Assembly: GCF_001039355.2 (NCBI RefSeq)
Contig: NW_019775671.1
Coordinates: forward strand, 197,356-257,421
Direction: 5' to 3'
DNA length: 60,066 bases
Source of the DNA: Lingula anatina
Lineage: Eukaryota > Brachiopoda > Lingulata > Lingulida > Lingulidae
The notes below the pieces were generated by a model. It saw nothing but the letters and a program-made list of their open reading frames with translations, was not told the DNA's origin and searched no databases. The translations under genes were made by a program, and so were the position numbers. Below, piece by piece: positions 10,033-23,500 of this stretch. Position 1 is the stretch's first letter; every line of letters begins with the position of its first letter.

Positions 10033-13000
10033 CGTAAACCCTGTACTGTCTGCATTGAAACCGACTCTGATGTCTATACAGCCTCTAGACTGCACCTGGA
10101 ACCCATTCTACCTGCCCAGCACTTCACCTGTACACTTCATCACTAACTTGGGTATGGTCACTGTCCAGAGGTGGACGTGAGAGTGCATCAACATAGCGGG
10201 TAGTCCTTCCGGAGATCCTAAGTTCTCAAACTTTGAAATCTGGATCCTGACTGACATGAGCAAACGCCCTTGTTTCTGTGGTAGATGACGATATTAGTAT
10301 TTGTTCTTCTACAAATAATTTGTATTTGGTCGACATTTCTCTTCATGTTCATGATAACTTTGAATATTATTAACCGCTCGCTGGTTTAATGACGATATAT
10401 GTTTATTGCAACTCTTAACACTTAGATTGTAAACTAAAATTTTTTAATCATATAAATAAAATTTGATGAATGTTTTTTTTCTCTTTTTTTATAATTTATG
10501 CTTGGTCTCTAATGATCTGTTCAATCTGCTACGTAGGCTTGGTGATTGGACAAACCTTCAGTACAAGGAAAGAAGACGAACATTACCTCAACAATCCAAA
10601 ATTAGTTGGCAAAGAGTCAAATGCGTCACGATTTAACGATAAAAGGTGCTTTCCGTGCTTCATAATAATTACATTTCATGAACAGATAACATGGAATTTG
10701 ATAGACCTATTACGTAAAATCGAAGCCTTGTTGTCGGGATAAACCCCAGGGCTTTTAAAACATTCTGATTTAGACCGGAAAAATAAATAACGAGGGCAAC
10801 CAATCCTAATTTTGAAAGAATGAGATATTTTTGCACCAATTTTGTTTCAAATGGAGATGGTTTGGTATCAGCTTCGTCTGTTCTTATGGGAAGTATTTTA
10901 GTATCTCGTTACATCACAAAGACCAACTGAAGAAAAATGAATTCGTCATGTAACTTGATAGTCCTTTAGTAGTCTTCTTATTTGCGTGTGGGGTTAATGG
11001 AATACTATTATCATCATTAACAGGATTATTTGAAAGTAAAATTCATTATTTTTAAAAGAAACACCAACAGCCAGCTGCAGGTACGTCCTCAAAATCTGCC
11101 CTTTAACTCCCAACCAACAAATTTGTTTAAAGTGGGATTTCTTCTTGTGTCGTACATCTCCTCCAAAGCGGTGTAAACAAGCTGTATTATGCCCTACGCT
11201 GAATTAACTGACATTTCCAGAGCGCCCCATGATGACACGCTGATCACTCCGTCTGTCAGAATCGTGAGATTCTGTCAGAAGTTAACAACTCGAGCCGTGG
11301 CAGGAGTCGGCACTTAACGGCTTGTTAGGTGAAGTTTCTCACATTCCCCTTACTCTACGAGAACTCTATGAACAATTTCCGTGACAGGACGAGGTGGGCT
11401 GCTTTATTTAAGGGGAGATAGATGGTCTAAAGGGGAGTCTGGTAATTGGGGTTATCTGTCTCGTTTAGTTATGGATAAAGAGCGTCTTATTTAGATTACT
11501 AGCGTTTTTCCTCTGCAATTTTTGCAAATGTCAAACTTATTCAGCGTGTTCCCGATGCTAGGGCAAGATCTTACTCTAACACTACAGTTAAATGCACAGC
11601 TTTCTAATTTTAGATTCTAACTACCGATAAGTGCGAATTTGCATTCAAAATCTTGAGGATGCTTCCACACTCTTTATCCATTTATTTTTCGAATTGTTTG
11701 TGACTCAGCCATGTATATATTTATTTACTTATTTATTTTTCGGGCTCTGTCGCCAGTTATTTATTTCAAAATCTGATTACTTAAGTTGATCAATAAATAA
11801 TCATAAAAGGCTCCCCCAACAAACTTAAGGTTTCTGTATTGCTTGCAGACCGTTCTTGCTCTGTGAATCGCAGCAGAATGTAAACCAATTAAACCAAATT
11901 AAAGGATCTCTTTCTGGTGATTAGCTTTTCTATGATATCCTGCACAAAGATTATTCTGGTTTGTCCTCGGAATCACAGAGCCCAGGGCAATCCGCTCTCT
12001 TCAAACCATAGGAAATTGAAAAGCATGTTTTCCCTGAAAGGGTTGACGTCACCGGCACTGTACACAAAGACACTTCACATTGCTGCGTTGGAAATTTGTA
12101 CTTGTAAAATAACATAAAACTTCTCTGAAGTGGTTAATATCTGCCAATAAATATCCATGTTTTAATGTGGAACAACTTAAACCTCAAGTGGACTGTCTCG
12201 TATTTGTGTTTAAGTATTCTTAACATATTGACAAAAAAGCTCTCATTATATTAGTAAATTTAAAAAATAAAAAGTTATTAGATTCAGTTTAGTTACAGCT
12301 TAAGCAGCTTGTCCAGAACAGGTTAATATTCCGCATTTCCAGAACTTGCTCGGCTTTGTCGTGGTATTTTGTTATTTATAGGACCAGTGTACTGTACGTC
12401 AGAGGACTGAGTACCACCTTGTCTACTAGAAAACACAGTGCATTTTATTAGTCTATATGTGTCAGAATTCAGAATGCACTTGGAACAGCAGCCAATTTTT
12501 GAATATACAAAATCTCGTATAAAAATTTCATTTACAATGAAGATGAAATACAGCACAATCAAACCATCGATCATTTCGCACCATTTCTTTTGACTAAAGC
12601 AAAAAAAAAGCTCTACAGAGGTTTTACTATATGTAAATGCACACTGGTTCAGCCGTCAAAGAAAAACGAATCTTAAACTATGGCAGTCTATAAATCAAAC
12701 CATATAATTATTGAAATCTTAGGGAAAAGACAATTATCTCACGTGTTGAAAGTAATGACAATCGTTTTGATTTATGAACACTTCATCCTCAGTGCTCAGT
12801 CTTGGTGGTCTACAATAGCGTGGCTGTTCCAAGCAGCCAGGGGCCCCACAATGGCCATACGCAACAAAAGTTAAACCACTTCACTTTTGTTTTTCTCCTC
12901 CTACTCATTCTTGAAAACTACGTGACGCGTTATCAAGGACGCCGATGGTGGGCTTTTTTTACTCTGGCTAGAATCACGGTACCAGAGGTCGTTTCAGACT

Positions 13001-13529
13001 CGAATCACGTTAATTTGTAACGCGCGGTTTAATTGTTCCAGTTTATTTAACGTCGAGCGGTATACTTTAGCGATACAGTCTGTACCGGTACATTTTCACA
13101 GATTAGCAATAGTGTTAATATCCTGAATACTTAAATGCGTTAGTAAATCAAAATTACAACACCCCCTTTTTACTTTATTTCACTGTATACGCGTGCTTAC
13201 ATATTTTTTCATAAATTCAGATTGTGCTAGACTTGGTTATACTGCTTATCTGATCCAATTTCCTCTTTGAATCTGCAATTTCTCTTTATTTACTTATTGG
13301 AGTAATTCGTGTCAAAACATCTTATTTCGCTTCCCATAATAAATAATGTAAACCACAAGCCTGTCATTACTTTTCTCTCTTTTCATCTTTAGTAAGTATA
13401 CACTGACCAGAGAAGTAGTTAAATGCTTTTAAGTTCCACCAAGCCGGTATTACATGTATCCGTGCCCCCGGCCCAGTGATTTCTTCAGCGGTTGAAGTAG
13501 ATAGATGGTTTATTTTCATTAAAACAGAT
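10033..13529. other. Non-coding interval, mostly unique sequence
   Basis: No recognisable exon. It contains a high-complexity patch at 11160-11480 with a hairpin, and TTAT-rich DNA near 11710-11770. The frames at 10470-10742 and 12323-12574 look like chance openings in AT-rich DNA. Confidence 0.6.
11252..11279. repeat. Hairpin with two CTGTCA motifs
   Basis: TCTGTCAGAATC and GATTCTGTCAGA flank GTGA and pair at 11 of 12 positions. Each arm contains CTGTCA in the same orientation, the complement of the TGACAG core used by MEIS/PREP-type homeodomain proteins. Binding is an inference; the symmetry and the motif repetition are visible. Confidence 0.6.
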
Positions 13530-13968
13530 ATACACATAAAAAGGCCACTGAGAGTTGCTCTCGGAGAGCTAAAGTAGAGTAAATGAACCAAGTCTGACTT
13601 TAATCGGCCTTTTAAGAATAGCTATTATAATTAAAGGACTCATGGTACAGTCTATCACTTCCTTTTGACAGCCAATAGATCAAGTCACTGGGCAGCAAGA
13701 GAAAATGACCCATGTCGACCTTGAAAATATACTATCGAAATTATTGGACTAAGTGCACCGTTGCCCCTGTACAGCCAAGGCTAAAGATCGAAGTCTGACT
13801 TGGATCAGCCTTGAAGAAAAAAAAATGTTATATTGAACGGACTCACTGCATCGCTGACTCTTGGACAGCCAAAGCAAATGACCCAGGTCTGATTTCAATC
13901 GACCTTGAAGAAAATACAATTATGATGGCCGGACTTACTGCATCGCTAACGGACAGTCATTAGATTCA
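13525..13968. repeat. Degenerate tandem array, about five copies of an ~80-120-bp unit
   Basis: The unit runs roughly: ATGACCCA-GTCTGACTT--ATCGACCTTGAAGAAAAT, an AT-rich middle, GGACT-ACTGCATCGCTG, CTCTTGGACAGCCAAAG-AAA. Full copies begin near 13584, 13704, 13785 and 13878, with a half copy (CACTGAGAGTTGCTCTCGGA) at about 13545. Unit lengths are near 120, 81, 93 and 89, so indels have accumulated. The copies are diverged but clearly colinear. There is no conserved reading frame across them. Confidence 0.7.
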
Positions 13969-13969
13969 C

Positions 13970-16900
13970 TTGTGACCGTGAAACTGTTGTATAGCATTGT
14001 TACAATTAATAATAGCAATTCGTTGAGGTCATATCACACTCAGAGTATACATGTATCTCTTGCGTACATGTATGAGAAATATAATGCCCATACGGAGACA
14101 TACGCAAGCGGCTCATTCGGCTTACGTAGTCTTCGTTGCGAGTACGCTGGTAAAGTTCGGTGTACGAAGGAGGGAATTGAACTGTTTTGAACATGTTCAA
14201 AAACAATTTGATAGGCTGTTTATATTTCCAATTTAATAGGAGTCACAAATATTCTCATACGTGCCTCTTTACCCTAGGCGTGACAGAGTCATGTTCTGTT
14301 ATGACTGCAAGTCAGCGAGTAAAACGAAGTGATCTTTTTAAGGTTGTCACATTTTTAAAAACTTCTGAAAATTAAAAAAAAAATTAAAAATCACATATTT
14401 TTGCATCCTTCCATTCTCATATTCCCCCTATCGCCCACAATGAAACCTTTATGCTTATGAATGGCTAAGGTGATCATTTTTATATATCACTATATATCAA
14501 ATTGATATTGATATTAGAACGCAAAGCAACTCCAATAATTCTTCGAGTTTTATGGCGTAGACCCTCCCCTGTTTTCCAGATTCCGTTCCATAACTCAGAT
14601 AATTAACATTTTCTGCTCAATAAAAAAAAGACACTAAACATAGATAACTTTTAACTAAAATTTTACATAAATCATTCATGTAAATTCCTTATTCCTTTCT
14701 CGTGTCTGCGACTTTAGATCTATCCAACATAACCTGAGGCCAGGGAGTGAGCCGAGATTTATTGTGTGTAGGCACAGTGTATGCAAACGTTGTCCTCATC
14801 ACTACTACGATAAGTTTATGAGTTTTACTATTAAGGTTAACCCCAAGCTTATAATAAAGAACCTCGTTAGACTAGATACAAATGCCCGTAAATTTGCCTG
14901 AGATTTTGGATGCTGTATTCTGGGGCAATAGAATAGACCCTCCTTCTCTCTATCCAAATCGGCGTTGAAACGTCGTTTGCAGAATAAAGCACAAATAATT
15001 GGCAACCACTACACTGTCACCAGATGTGTCGCCGCTCCTCGATGGACAGTTGCCCGGAAACTACACAAATGGTAGAAGCCCTGGGAGTAACGTGGTTAAC
15101 ATGCCCTTATATGCTTCGAAGGTACTCTCTCCTACCTCCTCCGAAAAACTGGCAAAGTGAGACAAAACCAAGCAATTTTTATCACCCCTAGGCCTTTATT
15201 TCGCAGTTAAATTGGTCCCCGCCAACTAACCATATTTGCCGACACAAGAGAGGGAACCCTTTATCGTTGTGTCCCCACGAGCAATTCCTGGATGTTAAAT
15301 CAAAGACAGAAATAAACAACAACAGGTATCTCACGTTTTGTCCCTTTAAAGATAAATCATTCAATAATCCAGTGTTAACGGAACGCCTATGAAATAAAAT
15401 ATATTTCAACTTTGGATCGAGTGATATTATTGTTAATCATCAAAGTAGCCCCACCCTCCATTCCCTGCTTAAAATGCTTAACGTTACAGGCACTTACACA
15501 TATTTGAATGTAGATGTCTATGGCGAAAAAGAAAAGAAAATGTCAAACGACAGATTCATTTTCAAATCCTCAGTCTGCATCTCATTTTGACATGATGAAT
15601 GGACTGCACTTGTACTGTGGTGGCCTTTGAGACCTTTATGTGCACTTAGCGGGACTGGAGGCAAGTTTACACCTCTTGGTAGGACTACACGTACTCCAGC
15701 GCGTGCTCTTATACCCAAAATAAACCCTGCCCCGGGATTTTTATAAATACACGTCTCAAGTTATATATACAACGTTTTAAAGGAATCTCCCGCGCCTTTT
15801 TATCTCCCCTTAAAAGAATTGCGTAATTGTTGCTGCCAGGAATTCACGGATGTATTTTGATTAAAACTTAATTGAAAACCTGCACATTTAATGATTTAAA
15901 AGGATTCGCAATGTGCTTCGTGGTATGGATAGTGCACCTGCGCCAGACTGTAGACGTCCGTGAGAACGCAAAATGAGAATCATGATATCTATGTCTTTTT
16001 GACTCAGTTGCCCAGGACACACGAGTTAGTTTAATTATTTAACTGACTAAGATTTCCTGGAAATGGTTCGTCCAGCTGTCATGAAGTACGTAAAAAATCC
16101 TTCATTCATCTTCAGTGTTTTGTTTATATTATCATTTGAATAAACAAACGATCGCTTTTATTTATAATTGCCTATGCTAAAATTAACTGCTAAGAAAGGT
16201 ATCCTCTGCACGAAGAGATGTATATACAAATTTGACATTTGCTACTATAAAGGCACTTTTTTCTTTGTTCAAAGAGCCTTGACTTTCCACTGAACCACTT
16301 ATTACGGGTATTCTCCATGAATAAGTTCCGGCTTGTACATGTACGTATACATGTGCGTATACAAGACCGAAGTGGGATATTAAAACCTAATAAAGATGAT
16401 ATATAGCAAAACATGCTTTATTTTCAAAAATAAAAGTGGCCTCTTCACCTTGAATCAATGCACTGATTATAAATGTTAGGGTAAAGTTAGGTTGATTATC
16501 GGCAATATGCAGGATTTTAACCACTCCACTGACAGTATGCTTACGCGAACATAAACTGTTTACTATTATATCAATTATATTCTCGGCTTTCCTGGTAATG
16601 TGATGACGCTTGCCTAAATACTGTGATTCAAGTTAAGGTCATCAACTTAAACACGGTTGTACTTGGAAAGTCATGAACGATACGTAGATGTAAGAAATGT
16701 ACAAACGTCTGGTCAAATAGGCAAATATTGTTAGTTGATGTCAAGAAGTTATGTGAATTTAGTCCTATTTTGTGCAACCCGAGGTACAACAACGGTCTGG
16801 TATTGTGTATTAGCCATCTGCTCTTTGCAGTCATGCGTGTGACAATGCTGATTTCAGACCTGTTACACATGTACTAAAATCCACTCTGCGTGACTCACAT

Positions 16901-17535
16901 ACTTATACGTATATTGGGTCACCTATAACTAAAAAACTAGTTGTAATGACGATGATTTGTGATCGTGATTTATATTTTCATTCGTTGGGAAGTAGTGTGA
17001 CAGAATTTTTTTCTTCTAATTGCTAGAAATGCATCCTTTAAGTCCGGACTTCTTTCCGTAGATTGCGCTAAATAGATGAACGTTATTCGTCTTTATTTGA
17101 CCAAGGTTATTAGATCAAAAGCATTCCGTACGATATGTAAGATAATTTTCATCTTTTTACTGATTACTTACAAATTCCAAGCGAAGCGAACGGAACGATC
17201 ATTTTTTAGTAGCATAAACCATTAAGATTGAAATGTAATGTATCCGTCTTTGTTTTAAATATAACATCTCCTATTAGATTGCATAAAGTTAGCGGGAAAC
17301 CGATCAATTATTCTTCCGAACAGCTGTCCTTAATTTCCTTATCAATCTATTAGAACTGTATTGTTTCGGATTTTTTGTGCAATTCGAAGCACATTGAATG
17401 CGTTGTGTTGTGTTTTGTTTATTGGATTTCTATAAATGATGTGAATCTTGATTTTTATAGAATTTAACTCAGTAGCCCAATAACAGTTGTCTTTGAGAGC
17501 AAAGAGATGAAGGACGTCGTTAGTAACATCAATCA
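13970..17535. other. Non-coding interval, AT-rich
   Basis: No recognisable exon. Contains palindromic GTACATGTAC/GTATAC words near 14047-14072 and 16336-16363, and the 10-bp palindrome AGTCCGGACT at 17040. Otherwise I see nothing structured. Confidence 0.6.
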
Positions 17536-17538
17536 TGC

Positions 17539-17570
<32 letters not shown>

Positions 17571-17577
17571 AGGGAGG
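17539..17577. repeat. (AG)13 followed by (GGGA)3
   Basis: A pure purine tract of about 39 bases changing from AG to GGGA repeats. It is a candidate for triplex formation and a likely polymorphic microsatellite. Confidence 0.95.
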
Positions 17578-18289
17578 TAATTACAACAGATGAAATTTCT
17601 GTGACCTTAGAGGAGAGTTGAAATGGTGGAGCTGCATCTGAATGGAGAGGAACAGTGGTAAAGACACTTGATACGATAAACATACATACAGTGTACCCTT
17701 GTGGCTTTTTCCATTAGGTGTCCTGGTATGTGCGCTTTGGAACTGTGTAATTACTTTATGTATCACCGTGTTGTCCATTGCACATAAGTAAACGACAGGG
17801 CAGCCATATGGGATATAAACAAATCCTAACTCAATCTATACATAATATATGAACAGCTGATAACTACTAATACAATTCGAAAGGCTGCAGCAAAAATCAA
17901 GCTCCAAAAATCGAAAACCGTATCTCCAAGCAGGCTGCGTATTCCAATATCACGCGATTCACCATTCCATTACATTGTTTTTCGTTTTACCCAGGCTACG
18001 AATGAATAATTGAATGGAAGGCTAGCTTTGCTTTTAACCGAATCCGTCAATAATTTTAGACCATCATAATCATAAACTAAGTTATTTATGAGGTTTTCGC
18101 AGCAGGGGGAGGGTTACTGGTAATTGGCGTATATGTTAGTTACTTAAAGTTACCTTTTTTCTCTAATAAAAATAACGATAACAAAATCTTTAGTTTCATA
18201 ATATAAAGATAAGTCATCCCCTGGGTGACATGTGATTAGGTAAATTGCTCATATTCAGACATGTTCACACCAGGAATGCTTTACACCAG

Positions 18290-18304
18290 AAAAAAAAAAA
18301 AAAA
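18290..18304. repeat. Poly-A tract of 15 bases
   Basis: A short uninterrupted A run in otherwise unremarkable sequence. Confidence 0.9.
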
Positions 18305-19054
18305 CACCGATTATCGTCATCATATAGCTCAGGGATCTGTATGAGATATGGATAGCTTAATAATCGAATAAATGAAGTAGGTGACACCGTGGAGCGAACA
18401 ACCCGAACCGCATTGACATCATTATAGATTCTATCCAGGCTAAGCTGGATCGGGCGTAAATTCGTATTTTATTTTTTCAGAAATTTGGTGTGCAGATGGC
18501 ATGTTACAATATTGTGCATATGGACTGTCCATTTACAACTGTTAACTTAAGATGGGGATTGTTAGATCTCGACGTCGATGAATATAAATATTGGATGACG
18601 GGTTCATTGGTTTAGAAAGCGATTTTAATTGTCTTTTGGAATACTGTCTCCATTTCTGTTTTCGCTTATTCTACAACAGTCCCGTAGTGCTGCTAAATGG
18701 TCCCGCAAGTGTTCTGAGAAAACATTCCCCTGAAAGCAAAACTGTGTATGCCTGACAGATAAAACCTTTCGTTAGGTTGGGGTCAGTATTCTGTCTGTTT
18801 ATTTGGCTATAGGTCCGGCTGGAAACGCTGCGCGTTAAAGTAAACGTTATTCATTACTACAGGTAGGCGTGCGTATTTTCTATCTCTTAATTGACATGTT
18901 TTCACTTCACATATCCGGCCATGGCATTCTCAGTTGTCCCAAATGAATATATTTTATTACAACATTTGTGTTTTAATTTTTTCCAGGAATGTGTTTCTAG
19001 GAAGGCCTACTTGTCACTGCTGGCTTCTACACCTTCTCCCGATGGGCGCGGAGA

Positions 19055-19100
19055 CGCGTGACGTCATCGTGACATCGGCTTAATATAAGGTATAAATGTT
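19055..19100 (+). promoter_or_regulatory. Candidate promoter: CRE plus TATA-like box
   Basis: A full TGACGTCA cyclic-AMP response element lies at 19059-19066 inside a locally CpG-rich patch (GGGCGCGGAGACGCGTG upstream). A TATAAAT box follows at 19091-19097. This order and spacing fit a plus-strand promoter with initiation near 19120. CRE and TATA words each arise by chance in 60 kb; their closeness, and the open segment with a donor downstream, is what makes the site worth listing. Confidence 0.25.
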
Positions 19101-19267
19101 TTATTTATCAAGCGCAGATCCTAGGATGAAGTAAGTAGGTAAGGAAGCAGTATACACAGAGACTGTAGAAACGCCGAAGGAGACTAAACTCTATTTCGAG
19201 GTGCTGATAGAAAGGAACCAGTCAGGGCTTTTGTAGCCAAGGGCGGACAAGCCGAGTTTTATTTTAG

Positions 19268-19541
19268 GTAAAATCAATCTTTTCATCAGTATAATGCTGA
19301 GAAGAGCTACTCCCGCATTCCTCTAGAGGCCCATCGAGTTGCATGCTGTCTCGTCTCTGGGTCGCTCCGTGGCGTGAGTAAACAACACAATGGGACATTG
19401 AAGACGGCCCTACCGCTCCCTGCTCCAGGTGAAATCTCAGAAGGATATCACGAAGCCGGGTTGACACGTGGATTTCTGAGCTACAGAGAGGGTCTCCAGG
19501 AAACTAGCCTTAGATTACTAAGAGAAACGCTGGATGAAAAG
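19268..19541 (+). other. Candidate exon ending at a strong splice donor
   Basis: One plus-strand frame is open from just after a TAA at about 19265 through 19541, where GAAAAG|GTAAGC gives a near-consensus 5' splice site with GT at 19542. The segment is less AT-rich than its surroundings and lies downstream of the CRE/TATA pair. There is no in-frame ATG, so if transcribed it may be 5' untranslated sequence, non-coding RNA, or an internal exon (a T-rich stretch ending in CAG lies at about 18976-18986). The protein frame matches nothing I recognise. Confidence is low. Confidence 0.2.
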
Positions 19542-20395
19542 GTAAGCCCTTGTCATTCTCTGCGACATTGAATTTTACTAAAATGTGTGGACATATCGTG
19601 TTAGCGATGCATTTGTAAATCGCTGAGAGCACAGTAATATCAGGGTGTTATTCAGCAGTCTTAATGAAACGGAATACAGATGTTATGTATCAGGCACAGT
19701 ATTTTATGCCCATCGATTAAAAAAGTTTGTGGATCACGAGCTATGTGGCTGTCTTAATAAGAATCTATGACACCGCTGCTTCAGCAAAATCCGAACGCTG
19801 GTATGGTTTTTTTCGACAAATTCATTAGATTGATTAAGGTGGTCCACAACAATAATCGCAGCAAGCAAGGACTAGTGCAGTTCAGCAAGGGTGTTGAGGG
19901 TGTTGATATAGATGCAACCATAGACCTAACACTTGTGTTTATATTTCCATCTTACTTTATAAGTCAATAATTAATCACAGTTGTTCCCACATTTAATCTT
20001 ACGCAAATGCGATCTACCAACTTATGAATATCGTAGTAATAATACGTTTTTGATCAAAGGGCACTACCGAAAGAAAACCGATTTCATGATGATTTCTTGG
20101 TGCAGTTGAACATGAGTGCTTAATCATATTTGATTTATTTAGATACTTTGATGCGCATGCACTTGTAAAAAGCTAATGTTGAAACGATAAGAGATAATAG
20201 AGGCTTTCTGTTTATAATTAGACATTATCGCCCATGCTAATTGTTCATTCATCTCAGATTTATTTAGAAAATCCCGAGGCGATTGAAAATGGCTTTGGTG
20301 CCTTGTAATGGAAAAAAAGAGGTTAATATCCGCCTTTATCTAGATGTCTTGGCGTTTTTGCTTAAGCTTCAATTCTCGAGGCACAAGGTACATTC
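19542..20395. other. Non-coding interval
   Basis: Unique AT-rich sequence with no recognisable exon. A high-complexity patch from about 20220 leads into the large inverted repeat. Confidence 0.55.
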
Positions 20396-20597
20396 ACTTA
20401 GAGCTCAATCCCAATGAAACTGTCGTTCTACATCGATCGATCCAACTCCGCGGTGGTTCTCGCTGAATGCAATCAGATTATCTCATCGCAAGAAGGAGGG
20501 GTTTTAATCTGTAAATCTGATTGTATTAAGCGACAGTTCTCTCGGAGTTGGATCGATGTGCGTAGAACAATAGTGTCATTGGGAATGAGGCCTTAGT
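20396..20597. repeat. 202-bp imperfect inverted repeat (long hairpin)
   Basis: The left arm (about 20396-20480) and the reverse complement of the right arm (about 20512-20597) agree over roughly 85 bases at about 75-80%. Landmarks shared by both arms are TCCCAATGA, GTTCTAC, ATCGATCCAACTCCG, TCGCT and CAATCAGATT. The loop is about 30 bases. No target duplication is evident at the ends. It may be a MITE-type foldback or a transcribed long-hairpin RNA precursor; the sequence alone does not decide. Confidence 0.8.
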
Positions 20598-23500
20598 TGC
20601 ATGTTGAATAGACAGAACTTGTCGTAATAAGTCTGGATTCTTTTAGTTTCCCGGTTTAAATCTGCGACTGATACATGTCGACTTTTATTTGAACAAATAC
20701 AGAATAACTTGTGCGCTACATGTAGTAAAACACCTTTACCCAAACACCTTAATTTTTGTTTTAGAATAAAATCTGGCTTAAACCATGCGAGAGTGTGTGT
20801 GTCATTATTTTTGCTAATTAAGCATGCTTATAGTGACAGGCTGACACCCGCAGCCTTGATATCTGTGCATACCTTTCACATTACGCTGTGAATTTAAGGT
20901 CGCAGTGAGAGTAAAATAGGCTATCCCGCATATATAGATACGATGAATGGTTCATATATGAATGGTTCATAAATTTCTGCTGCATATTTCATATGTATAA
21001 ATTGCTACATTTTATTTTTTTCAAAGGTAACGTTAGTCATTATATTGGAAACGGGAAAACTGAGGTTGCTGAACAACATAACGTAGTGTCGGTAGTTGAA
21101 AACTTAATGATTCAACAACAGATAGTTGTGGAATCTTTATCCTCTTCTGATTTTTTTCTGCATTGCATTGCACATATTGGCATATATATGCATGTATAAC
21201 TTAAGTTTTCCATTGTAATATAAAAATGTCATCTTCATCTAGGCCCAGTCGTTAGGAAGAAAGTAAAAGCCTACTGCACTTTGTTTTACATGAAATTGTG
21301 AACGCAAGATGGCTGGAGGCACAGAGCATGCGTTTCACTCCCATTTTAACTCGTAGGATTCTTTTTTTTATTTCTTAAGCATCATATTTACGTGTGGTCT
21401 ATACGGGAATATACAGATCTAAGCAACGCCGCTTCAAATTTAAACCCCTTTTAAGTTTTTTTAGCATTTACAAAAATATGCAATTTCCTCCCCCTCCATG
21501 TAAATTCTTAAAACTAATCGTACTAATTGACACAACTTCCAAGTTTTGAGTGTGTGAAACTGATATAAAGATGTACCTAAATTTCAGACAATGTTAAATA
21601 TATTATCACATGTATTTTATAAATGATGTGCCTTAATGTACAATGTATATATAGTTATAGGGATAGGCAGTTAGCATATTCCTCAGCCACAATTAAGTGC
21701 TATTATATACATATACTACACTTGAAAGTTGGCATTTTAGTTTCATTGTTCTTCAAAACCACATTCCTTTTCATAGAATATACTGAAACTTTACATGTTA
21801 CTGGGTTTCTTTTTGTCATCCATCCTCAATTATGCCCACCAGGCAAGTGGGCCGCCCCCCCCCCATGGACCCCAGCCTAGAGGTGTGTGTGTCTTTCCAT
21901 CACAGTATCATTTATTCTTCATAACGACTGCGACCTGGTCCCTCCTCCCCTGATGAGATCAAAGCCAAGACTTGAGTATATACCGAGTTGGAAGATCGTC
22001 CAAAATCGATATCTAAGGCTCACTGTTCATCGCCCCATCCGAGGAGAAGTTATTCGAAAGCAATCTGATGTTGACATAGCTCGTTCCTGGTGGTTCAATT
22101 ACGCAATATGGCCAATCCCTCGATAGTCTTCCCGCTGTCGCTTTTGCTAACTTAGTTTCTTCATTGAACGGATAAGAAGTCAACGATGACAAACGAGGGT
22201 TCATTGTCGATCTTTACTTTGCTCTTTCTAATTTAGACAATTCGATTTACTTTTGACGTAATGGTGACTGTCTAGTGGAACAGCAGCTTCACGTTTGTAA
22301 GTCTTATTTTAAACAATGTTAAGCTTTATACACGGGATCTGGGGCCTGTTTCACAAAATAACTTCAGTGCAAAAATTATACTTGTTGACACAAATTTTAG
22401 TTTATCTTGAAACATGATAAAAGTGGAGACACAATGAAATGAAGTATTGCATTTTTGATAGCAACAGATATATGACTAAAGCCACAGAGAAATACTTTAT
22501 TGAAGTGGAACATGTTGACGTATTTATGGTCTAAAGGTTAAGACATATATAATTAGGTTAAGGTTATGACATCAGCCCCTGGTTTCTTCTTAGACCAGCT
22601 TTCTCTCTAAATACACGTATATACGTTTGTGGCTTTACAATGCTGTTTCAAGTACCGGTACACGCGTACGAGGTGAAACCAATCTGTTTTAAAAGTCTTT
22701 AATCGGGCACACCTTAGGGCTTGTCTTTGAAAGTCTTCATATTTTCTTTATTTATTACGTCAGTTACGAACATGCTAAACCACACCTAGGTAAATCCTTC
22801 CGAGTTGCTGTTCATGACCACCAGATGGGGTTGGCAGCAAGTGCATATTGCCGAACAAATACCGCAGCCGGAATATATTCCTGCCATCACGTTATCCGTT
22901 CTTTAGTAGCCTTACATACATCTTAATTGCATTATATTCTGTTAACTGTTAAATCAAGGACTATTGTTTTACCTTTATCTTTGAATGATTATATTTCACT
23001 AAGTAAATTATACACAAATTTCATGCATATTAAAATTTTTTAGGATGTTACGTTGTTCTGGCTGAAAACACCGTTAGATATACGTATGTACTTGCCAGTG
23101 CAAACGATCGTCGGCATTGAAAAGGTTATTAGGCTTAGTGGAGAAATACGTTAAATCAGTTCAATCCCTGGTAGAGAAGATGGGCTGCACTGTGTGATAG
23201 AAGGCGATTTTTTAAACTTACGAAGTCCTGAGAACCATTGAGACGCCATGCGACCACCTATTGACGTACTGTTTTAGGAGAAACAGATGTGACTGTGGAA
23301 ACACCCACTGTTCCAGGGTTTATTTTTCAATAGATATAACCGGAAAGATATAGTGTATGTGATTTTGTTAACAACACGTTGATTTTATGCCATTCGAGAG
23401 ATATGTTTAAGACATTTCTGTGTAATACTTGGAGTGCTTATGGCTGTATAAGTGCCCCAAACAATAACACTACTTTCTAATTTAACCGTACATTGTTATT

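Noticed and set aside
13525-13968. Regular repeats suggesting a CRISPR-type array
   Set aside because: Units are long, diverged and lack unique spacers; the window is eukaryotic.
17342-17683. 113-codon minus-strand frame
   Set aside because: It runs through the AG microsatellite (leucine-serine repeats) and has no recognisable domain.
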